From positions 8,090,501 to 8,154,500 of the forward strand of contig OZ022502.1 of NCBI GenBank assembly GCA_963989385.1: 64,000 nucleotides of DNA. The letters run 5' to 3'. This DNA is from Ctena decussata (Eukaryota > Mollusca > Bivalvia > Lucinida > Lucinidae). The position numbers and the translations under genes were made by a program. Under the pieces are notes generated by a model. It worked only from the letters and a program-made list of their open reading frames with translations. It was not told where the DNA came from and ran no database searches. Numbering within the stretch: the stretch's first letter is position 1; every line of letters begins with the position of its first letter. Of this stretch, positions 56,560 through 64,000 are shown in pieces.

Positions 56560-58335
56560 CAGAGGCATACAGAAATATGGAAATGACAAGGGAGCGCATA
56601 AGTTTCACCTTTGATCCAAGAGACATATGTTGTTATCTCTCCAAACTGGTTTCAGCTTTGTAAGAACTGAAGTGGCTCCAGTCCTCGAGAGAACCTCCTG
56701 ATTTGAGCCATCATCTGAGACAACTGCTCCAAGGTACCCAGCCTCTGCCCTTTTACCTTGATCTCCCTTTGGATGTCATCTGCGCTGTTTGTCATCAGTT
56801 TGGTCTACTCAGCATTGATCTTCATCTTATACTTTGTGCAGGTTTTGTCGAGACTTTCAACTAGGGCTTCTAGTTCCTGCTCTTCCTCAGCTAGATCGTC
56901 TATGCCATCGGCAAACTGCAGATTGGTAATGTTTCTGCCGCCTATGCTAACCTTTCCGTCATGACGACAATGAGGTCGAACACTTCTACCAGCAGCTCCA
57001 GGAAATCATAAAACAAACACCCAAGAATGACATTCTGGTTGTACAAGGGGATTGGACTGCTAAACTTGGGAAGGATGCACATGCAGACAGGAGAAACGTT
57101 TGTGGACCCTACTGCAATGTCGAGACAAATGAGAGAAGTCTCAGACTTCTAGAGTTTGCAATGACAAACACCCTTGGCTCTCACAAACCATCAAGAGGAT
57201 GGACATGGCACAGTCCAAAAGGGAAACACAACAATCAGATTGATTACAGCTTGGTGAGGAAGCGCTTCCGATCAGGAGTTAACATCCATAGAACAAGGAG
57301 CTTTTCTGGAGAAGACATAGGAAGTGACCATGACCTGGTCATGATGTCCTTCCGAGTTCGTGTGTAGAAGGCTAGAAAGCTAACCCACCCAAGATTGAAG
57401 TTTGATCTTGATAATTAAGGGACCCAGACGTGGCATGCACTTTTCAACCAACAATAAGTGACATGAACATAAACACCATGATTACAACCTACAATACAGT
57501 TACTGTTGTGACTGATGTAGCCAGTAAGATACTTGAGAAGGAATATGTTCTCGACCTCTGTATGAAGCGGTATGAAGCAGGAGGAGCAACAGAATACAGC
57601 AAACAAGAGGATTCAGAAGGCAGTGAAGACAGCTAAGGAGGACTGGATAGGTATTCAGTGCGAGGGGATCTAAACTTGCCCGAACAAAAACAACATCAAG
57701 AAAGCATACCAGCTGGTGAAGGATCTAAAGGCTGCCGGAGTTGATAATATACCAGCAGAACTAGTTCCAGGTCGCGGGGAGTTCATAATTGGTGTTTTAA
57801 CAGATATCTGTAATAGGATCTGGAGAACGGGAGAATCGCCTACACTCCCTAAAAAGGCCAACCTACAGCTCTGTCAGAGCCATCAGCCTTATCTGTCATT
57901 CAAGTCATGCTGAATGTCAACTTGAACAGGCTTAAACCACAAGCCGAAGAGATAATAGCTGAAGAACAGGCTGGGTTCCGAGCCTGGAAGGAGCACCACA
58001 GAACAGATCTTCGACCTTAGAATCCAGTGTGAAAAGTACCTCCAACATCAGCAGAATCTGTACCATGCCTTCATTGATTAAAAAAAAGCTTTTAACAGGG
58101 TATGGCATTCAGCCTTATGGGCCACCATACGGAAGTACAATATCAGTGCAAATCTAGTTCACACCTTGGAGCAGCTATACGACAAGGCTACAAGTGCAGT
58201 CCTGATGAATGGCAGCACAGGAAAATGGCTCAGAACAACAGTTGGAGTAAGACAAGGATGTCTTCTGTCACCCACCCTCTTCAAAAATTTTCTCGAACGG
58301 ATCATGTCTGATGCTCTGGAAGAACATGACTTTTC
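56560..58335 (-). mobile_element. RTE-like LINE copy with 5' inversion (twin-priming structure)
   Basis: Two parts of one element face opposite ways. Minus strand, 56968 down to 56560: VSIGGRNITNLQFADGIDDL (catalytic motif C, FADD changed to FADG), then the thumb region up to LMRSLVISIFLYASE. Plus strand, 56966 to 58335: endonuclease C-terminus (HDDNEVEHFYQQLQ, ILVVQGDWTAKLGKD, QIDYSLVRKRF, SDHDLVM), then a frame-broken reverse transcriptase with VRQGCLLSPTLF (motif B), ending MSDALEEHD. EEHD lies directly before GKVSIGG in this protein family, so the two parts are the two sides of a single breakpoint. Many stops and frameshifts; the 3' end is missing. Non-functional. Confidence 0.75.
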
Positions 58336-58504
58336 ATTACTAAAGGTAAATTTCTTGAAAAAAAAATAATAAACATGTTTTCAATTCTCTTCGAGATAAC
58401 TCCGCATTAACTAACTAACAGTTTCGATTCATACCAGCAGACTTAACGGTTAAACAACTTGTGAAAATTTACAACAATCTCTGCAAGGCTCTAAATGAGG
58501 CAAA

Positions 58505-58890
58505 ATAAGTTTGTGTCATATTCTGTTACGTAAGCACGGCTTTTGATAGGATATGGGTCCGAGGTCTTTCCAGCTGGTGTCACCGATTCTCTCTTAGACT
58601 GGTTTGAACATCACTTGAGTAACAGAAAACACAGAATTGTCCTACAGGTGGACAAACATCAAAGAGGGGATTCGCTAGGGCTCAATACTTGGCTCACTGT
58701 TATTCTTGGATTACACAGACGATATTGTTGATGACATCAACTCAAGTCTAAGGCTTTTTTGCGGATGACACTAGCCTCTATGTAACAGCAGAAACACTAT
58801 CCAAGCAGCTTTAACTCAATGCAGACCTTCGAAAAGTGCATCAGTGGACTTCAAAGTGGTTAGTTACATTTAATAAACATTGTCGAATGC
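58505..58890 (+). mobile_element. Second LINE type, reverse transcriptase fragment
   Basis: Broken frames give VSTAFDRIWVRGLSSW (motif A-like), then RGSILGSLLFLDYTDDIVDD (motif B and following), then LFADDTSLYVTAETLSKQL (motif C with intact ADD) and WTSKWLVTFN. The wording fits CR1/L2/Jockey-type LINEs rather than the RTE-like copy next to it. Stops and frameshifts show a dead copy. The sequence to about 59150 may be its continuation. Confidence 0.7.
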
Positions 58891-59362
58891 GTAGATATGG
58901 ATATGTCGAATCGCCACATTGTGGATCCGCATCATCCACATCAGCTCGACATTGCATAAACATCAAGCCCACATCATCCACATCAGCTCTACAATTTCAT
59001 TGTGGCCACGAGGAGAGGTCTCTCAAGCTCAGTCAAAATACAGCTGCTTACAGTAAGACCGCCACCAATATACAGACAGAATCCGGAGAGTCAAACAAAG
59101 AACTTCTTGGTTTAAGGATAAATTATGGATTCAGAAATGAGTTATGATATTCTGACAGGCAGATGTAAAGATGTAACAGGCGATTTAAGAAGTGAAAGAA
59201 CCTCCAAAGAATAATTACGCATGGCTTATATTGCTACTTGACGAGTATCAAATATAATACGAATCACGCAGTTATAAATTCACAAGCGAACACTTGCAAA
59301 GTGACCTTCAGTAAAAAGGAGAGGTTTGTCATATCTAAAATACAGCAATTACGTGGAACCAT

Positions 59363-59582
59363 GGGCCGTATTCATAAAACCACTTAAGTCGTTGCTATGC
59401 GGTTGCTAAGGCTAAATATCTATAAAGGAGATTCCCTACAACTAGGAAATTTAGTCTGGAGGAACAGTCTTTGTAAGACTGTTCCTCCAGAGCAAATTTC
59501 ATAGTTGTAGGGAATCTCCTTCAAAGAAATTTAGCCTTAGCAACAGCATAGCAACCACTTAAGTCGTTTTATGAATACGGAC
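59363..59582. mobile_element. Palindromic MITE, GGGCCGTATTCATAAAAC ends
   Basis: GGCCGTATTCATAAAACCAC and TTAAGTCGTTGCTATGCGG are mirrored at the right, ending CGTTTTATGAATACGG. The centre AACAGTCTTTGTAAGACTGTT forms the loop. The stem covers nearly the whole 220 bp. Confidence 0.88.
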
Positions 59583-59829
59583 CCTGGACGTCAGTGATGT
59601 TGGCGTTGATAACGTCAGCGTCTTAGTTACATTCATTCTCGGAACCCATGGTCGCTAAAACTAGGCAACGGAGTAATATACATGTACCTGTTGGTTTTTG
59701 ACGATGAGTCTCATTTTACTCTTGTATGTTATTCTTCATCGTTAAACATGTAGAAACTTTATAAGTTTGAGTTATTAAGCTGCCAAACGGCGTTGCTGTT
59801 GGCGGACTGTAAAAGGTTTCTGCTTAGAC

Positions 59830-60031
59830 AGAGCTCTAGATAAGAGGGAGTATTTGGTGATAATTATGGATAATTTTTGTTAATTCTGCATAAAAACATA
59901 TGTTGTGACCCCTCATCTGAACCGTCTCGATGAGACGGTTCAGATGAGGGGTCACAACATATGGTTTTGATGAGAAATGAAAAAAATTATCCTTAATTAT
60001 CATCAAATACTCCCTCTTATCTAGAGCTCTG
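59830..60031. mobile_element. Palindromic MITE, GAGCTCTAGATAAGAGGG ends
   Basis: GAGCTCTAGATAAGAGGGAG and ATATGTTGTGACCCCTCATC are mirrored across the centre CCGTCTCGATGAGACGG. Near-perfect 200-bp hairpin. Confidence 0.88.
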
Positions 60032-60086
60032 TTAGGCACAACAAAAATGTTATTTGTACAACGTTTACAGGGGAAAAATCACACGT

Positions 60087-60315
60087 ACAGTCTCAATATC
60101 TCAAACACCGATATATCAAAGCACCCTCTTTTATCAAAGAATAGATTTTAAACGCATTTTCCATTTTTTGTACATTTTAACTATTGATATCTCGAACAAC
60201 TTATGTCTCAAGGTAAATTTTCTGGTGCCAAGGTAAATTTTCTGGTACCAAAAAATTTACTTTGAGATATCAGTAGGTTGAGATAAATTTCGATTAGAGA
60301 TATCAAGAGTTGACT
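60087..60315. mobile_element. Family J MITE (copy 2)
   Basis: ACAGTCTCAATATCTCAAAC to TCGATTAGAGATATCAAGAG, TTGACT. A short tandem duplication GGTGCCAAGGTAAATTTTC lies inside. Relative of 34445-34632. Confidence 0.7.
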
Positions 60316-60587
60316 ATCTATATTTTATTCCTGTAATATTTAGGGTAATAACTTAGGCAAAGCATAAAATATTTTGTTTGCAGTTGTCGACCAAAGATAA
60401 TTTCTAGGCGTAGGTAGGTCGGCTTTCTGTTTTTATTCCTGCAAAACGTAAAAGCAGCCCAAATACCACATAACATAAAAAACATTATATAAATTGCCCA
60501 TATTACATACGAAGATAACAGCATCCTACAAGACGAACCAACCTAATTTACCCACAAATGGAGTACCCATGATGTGCTAGTGGAAAG

Positions 60588-60656
60588 GCAACCAGTGTAG
60601 ACCCAGGTCAGACTGCTCTCCAGGAGCAGTCTGATCTGAGTCTGCACTGTTTGCTC
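60588..60656. mobile_element. Family B-like core with CAGACTGCTC palindrome
   Basis: AACCAGTGTAGACCCAGGTC, AGACTGCTCTCCAGGAGCAG, TCTGCACTGTTTGC. A third inner palindrome within the same family B border. Confidence 0.75.
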
Positions 60657-60877
60657 AGGCCTGTTTGTCTTACTGTTTACGTTGATCACAGTAAATGTCC
60701 CATTTTCAAAAAATGATATATGCTGCCCCAAAAGGCCAAAAAAAAATTGGGGGTAGAATTTTTGGTGGGTTGGTAGGCAACTGCAAACAACGAAATTCTA
60801 TTTTTGGCCATAGGTAGACTGTCGCAGAGAAGCACGTGGATCAACATGCTTCACACATCTCCAACGTCTGTATCAAA

Positions 60878-61018
60878 ATAACAGATTCCGGAAACAAAGT
60901 AGAAAAATCTTTATGCGTTAATATACTAAGCGACCAAGTGTTTTTATTAAATTAACAGATTCCAGAAACAAAGTAGAAACATCTAAATGTGCTAATATAC
61001 TAAGCGACCAAGTGTTTT
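60878..61018. repeat. Tandem duplication of about 74 bp
   Basis: TAACAGATTCCGGAAACAAAG to ACTAAGCGACCAAGTGTTTT occurs twice, offset 74 bp, with a few differences. Confidence 0.8.
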
Positions 61019-61076
61019 GCCTCTTGTTCAGAGCACGCGCATATGCGTGTGACCAATTTTGTTTGGAAAGGTCTAG

Positions 61077-61296
61077 TGCCAGTCGACTGGCAATAGCCAT
61101 TTTACGTTAAAGTCGCTATTGCCAGCCAACTGGCAATAGCGATTTCACGTCAAAATGGCTATTACCAGTCGCCTGGCAATAGCGATTTTACGTTAAAATT
61201 GCTATTACCAGTCGAGTGGCAATAGCCATTTTACATAAAAATCGCTATTACCAGTCGACTGGCAATAGCGATTTGACGTGAACTCGCTATTGCCAG
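61077..61296. repeat. Palindromic 43-bp tandem array (left)
   Basis: About five units of CCAGTCGACTGGCAATAGC, ATTTTACGTTAAAATCGC and TATTG. Each unit is itself palindromic (GCTATTGCCAGTCGACTGGC), so the whole array can fold as many alternative hairpins. A second array lies at 62751-62934. Confidence 0.88.
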
Positions 61297-61506
61297 TTTT
61301 TTTGTTTTGTTTGTTTTTTAAGTTTTTCTTCCCATTTCTTAATAATAAATTTCATGCTGAAGAATTTGCGTCTCATTTTAAGTTTATAGCTGCTTAGTAA
61401 GTGTGCCTTACTTCACAGATATTTTACTTCTGCGAAATAACCAATTTTTTATTCATTTTATTTCATTTTTGCTTAGTAAGGAATTGTGGCATTATGCTTA
61501 TTAAGG

Positions 61507-61690
61507 AGCTCCGGTAGCTCAGTGTGTTAAGTACTGGCCTGCTACGGTAGCGGTCTGGGTTGAATCCCATTAGAGGGGGAGTTCTTTCAACCGTCAAAGA
61601 GGTTCCTTAGAAGACAGCCTTTTATTACACCTGCTTTCTGTTCGATATGACTCAAATATTGTTGAAGGGGGTGTAAAACTGCAAGTGATA
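61507..61690 (+). mobile_element. tRNA-derived SINE (copy 1)
   Basis: GCTCCGGTAGCTCAGTGTG gives an A box at 61515-61526 and GGTCTGGGTTGAATCCC a B box at 61557-61567, the spacing of a tRNA gene. The tRNA-like head has lost a proper acceptor stem. The downstream CAACCGTCAAAGAGGTTCC is shared with the next copy. Confidence 0.65.
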
Positions 61691-61699
61691 CATCAGTCT

Positions 61700-61830
61700 T
61701 GAGTCCCGATAACTCAGTGGGTTAAGCGCTATCATGCTGAACTAGTGGTCATTGGCTCGATTCCTGATGGAGAAGGAAATGTTTTTTGTTTTTTTAACCG
61801 TAAGCAGGTTCTATTTTTTTTTTTTTTTTT
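61700..61830 (+). mobile_element. tRNA-derived SINE (copy 2)
   Basis: A box TAACTCAGTGGG at 61710-61721 and B box GGCTCGATTCC at 61754-61764, then TTAACCGTAAGCAGGTTC, like copy 1, and a T run to 61830. Same orientation as copy 1. Confidence 0.65.
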
Positions 61831-62107
61831 TCATTAATTCTATAGGACCTTTCTCATAAAAAACGCCATAAATACTATTAATGATATTATTTTTTATAAC
61901 TAAAAGATAATAAAATGTCGTAGCAGCAGTAGCAGCATGCAACAAAATGATTTTCAGCTCAGACCTATGCCCATTTCCTATATCTTTCAAGCCTTCGTCA
62001 CATCATATTAGCATAATCTAAAGGGCTGAAAAAATGAAATAAAATAATAAAAAAATCTTCCTTTCCGGTTTACTCGTGGATTTCAGATTTCAACATAGTA
62101 GGAGAAA

Positions 62108-62585
62108 GTTAAGTAATTAGACTCGTTTATTTCGTGTTTTCAGAAACAAATATTTTAACAAAATTTCGTTAGAGAATATGTAATAGTGTCATAATTAATA
62201 ATACAAGTTTTGAGAAAATACATGTTTTTTCGATGTGGAATGAAAAATTACCTTCAAATTAAAATGCAAATTACCTGTTTCCTCACGACCTGTAAGAATA
62301 TCGATTTTGATCACGTGTGTCATCATGTGATCATGTACAGGTATTTTTCTTATTCGCGCACGTGATTGTGACGTATGAATTAATTATTCTTGTCCAATAA
62401 TGCGATTTCGACCGCGGTCCGGCATCGTTCAAAATTTAACTTATTTTTTTGTTTAAAGTCACTTTTATCAAATACTATTATCTAAACTCTATTTCGAATG
62501 TATAGTTAGACCACGTCGAAGGTATTGCATGAAATGTTTCACCAAATCATTTTTTGTTATTATTATCAAGGGAGTAAATCTTTAA
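62108..62585 (-). mobile_element. Family F element (copy 3, inverted)
   Basis: Inverse complement of 28214-28692: CGTGTTTTCAGAAACAAATA at 62131, CGATTTCGACCGCGGTCC at 62402, ending GGGAGTAAATCTTTAA at 62585. The end at 62108 is more degraded. It lies between the two palindromic 43-bp arrays. Confidence 0.82.
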
Positions 62586-62750
62586 GAAAAGTTTAAACCT
62601 ATATTCAGCAGTGCAATTGTTGGTGAGCCACATACTCTTACATGCTGCTGCATTAATGAGGGTGCAACAATAAATACAAAGTAGAAAAATTCACAAGCAT
62701 TGCTTGCTGATAAGTAGTGTTTGCCCCTTTTCGGCCAAAACTTAAACTAG

Positions 62751-62934
62751 CTGGCAATATCAATTTTACATTAAAATCGCTGCTGTCAGTCAACTGGCAA
62801 TAGCGATTTTACGTTGAAATCGCTGTTACCAGTCAACTGGCTATAGCGATTTTACATTAAAATCGCTATTGCCAGTCGACTGGTAATAGCGATTTCAACG
62901 TAAAATCGCTATTGCCAGTCGACTGGCAATAGCC
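62751..62934. repeat. Palindromic 43-bp tandem array (right)
   Basis: Four units of the type AACTGGCAATAGCGATTTTA, CGTTGAAATCGC, ending CCAGTCGACTGGCAATAGCC. Same family as 61077-61296. The pair may be the subterminal arms of one 1.86-kb element. Confidence 0.88.
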
Positions 62935-63550
62935 ACTCCGATTTTGTTTTCCTTATTTTTTTCTGTGATTCCTTATGAAATTAACATTTTTCAGTGATAA
63001 TTCATCGATAATTTCGAAAGTAGGGTAAGATGGGGCAAAACGCCCATGCGGGACTAAACGCCCATACCTTTTATATCAATATCCCTATGGTTTATGGAGT
63101 AAAGTGTTACTGAAACAAAATGTGTCAGACGGTAGGATTCCTTATAAACAGACACTTTGAAAAAGCGCATCTACTTGTCGCTTTTTATCATGAATTTAAA
63201 GATTTTGCGCAGTTTCTTGTAAATCGGATTGACTGAATATTTTCTTGCAGTTTATCTTGGTGGGAGAACTTAAACCTTTGCGACAGTCTGTTTGCAAGGT
63301 AAAGTCTAATCAGTGTTTACTCTGTCACGAAACCTTATTATGTGCATATATTAAAAATGTATTTATAGACTAGCAAATAATGCCCATGTGAGACAAAAGG
63401 CATATACTCCGTCTACTCTGACAAAGCATGTATCAATGCTCTTTTGCAAAAACTACAGCAAACTGTGGGTGTACAACACAAGGTGACATTGTATTGAACT
63501 AAATATCAAAGACTGGGCCTCTGAAGCTGGATGAGTCGCGTTAGATGATG
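62935..63550. other. Unassigned AT-rich sequence
   Basis: Short words TGGGGCAAAACGCCCATG and GACTAAACGCCCATACC, and later ATAATGCCCATGTGAGAC, recur near 63030-63395, suggesting element ends; no coding signal. Confidence 0.35.
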
Positions 63551-63712
63551 AAAAATAAAAAAAATATAGGCAATGATCAGGAATTAATACAATCGAATTC
63601 CACATTCCGCTCTAAAAACCAATAGGGAAAGAAGCACATACACACAGAAATAGACACAAGCTTACGTAAGACACGCACAGTAAACCGAATGAGCAGTTAT
63701 TTCCCAAACAGA
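63551..63712 (-). repeat. Dispersed repeat, inverse of 40284-40445
   Basis: Inverse-strand counterpart: GGAATTAATACAATCGAATT, CACATTCCGCTCTAAAAACC, AATAGGGAAAGAAGCACATA and GAATGAGCAGTTATTTCCC. Directly followed by a family A end. Confidence 0.7.
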
Positions 63713-63713
63713 T

Positions 63714-63840
63714 GAGCCGCGATACGACAAAACCAACAAAGTAGTTGTGCGCCAGTAGTAAAGGACGGCACTATGGCCACGCCCGTCCGGAGACTAAGTC
63801 CGCAACTTGGGGCAGTCTTGGGCCGGGCGTGGCCATAGAT
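63714..63840. mobile_element. Family A left end joined to another palindrome
   Basis: GAGCCGCGATACGACAAAAC, CAACAAAGTAGTTGTGCGCC is a family A start. At about 63760 it switches to an unrelated mirror pair, GGCACTATGGCCACGCCCG and CGGGCGTGGCCATAG. Either an insertion or a recombinant element. Confidence 0.65.
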
Positions 63841-64000
63841 GACATCGCTTTAGTAAGCTTGAAAAGGCTAGTTTGAAATAACTTAGTCTTTTTCAAGAGT
63901 AAAAGTCTATGTAATATGGCATAGGAGATGTCTTAAGAGGCTATACAGTAATATGCGTCTGCTATGAGTCTCTTGGCCCTGTATCTCAAGACCTCACTAT

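Noticed and set aside
61507..61580. A functional tRNA gene
   Set aside because: A and B boxes are present but the acceptor stem does not pair properly and the downstream sequence is shared with a second copy; a SINE head fits better.

Overview
The window reads as non-coding-rich animal nuclear DNA. It is AT-rich, has no operon-like gene packing, and carries introns with GT/AG boundaries, many palindromic MITE-like elements, non-LTR retroposon remnants, tRNA-derived SINE heads and a long satellite. The repeat families and the style of the retroposon proteins look molluscan, most likely bivalve. That assignment is inference from pattern recognition, not from a search.

Only one convincing protein-coding gene is present. 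It is a rhodopsin-class GPCR of the opsin family on the minus strand, in three coding exons: 19236-19895, 11793-11862 and 5989-6386. The middle exon is 70 nt and encodes the third intracellular loop and the start of TM6. It was found by following splice phase from the two larger exons. The joined frame is open from Met to stop (375 codons by my count) and contains the retinal-binding lysine of TM7. The two introns (about 7.4 and 5.4 kb) are packed with transposable elements, some nested two or three deep. A MITE abuts the stop codon and offers a candidate poly(A) signal.

Layout. 1-690: end of a MITE and unassigned sequence. 690-5235: satellite array of about 93 units of 49 bp with higher-order duplications of 2392 and 490 bp. 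5.5-19.9 kb: opsin gene with elements in its introns. 20.8-23.7 kb: a TIR element and a roughly 76-bp minisatellite with inverted ends. 24.2-27.3 kb: a 3.1-kb element with minisatellite inverted arms and a 6-bp target duplication, hosting two RTE-like LINE 3' ends. 27.3-54.3 kb: dispersed MITEs, homopolymer runs and unassigned DNA. 54.3-56.3 kb: a large modular repeat. 56.5-58.9 kb: a LINE copy with the twin-priming 5' inversion structure, followed by fragments of a second LINE type. 59.3-64 kb: palindromic MITEs, SINE heads and two palindromic 43-bp tandem arrays.

The recurring theme is modularity. Several palindromic elements share terminal arms but differ in core, or share the core (GCAAACAGTGTAGATC plus a palindrome) but differ in arms. 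I see no gene cluster acting as a pathway. The functional content is the opsin; the rest is the repeat landscape around it.
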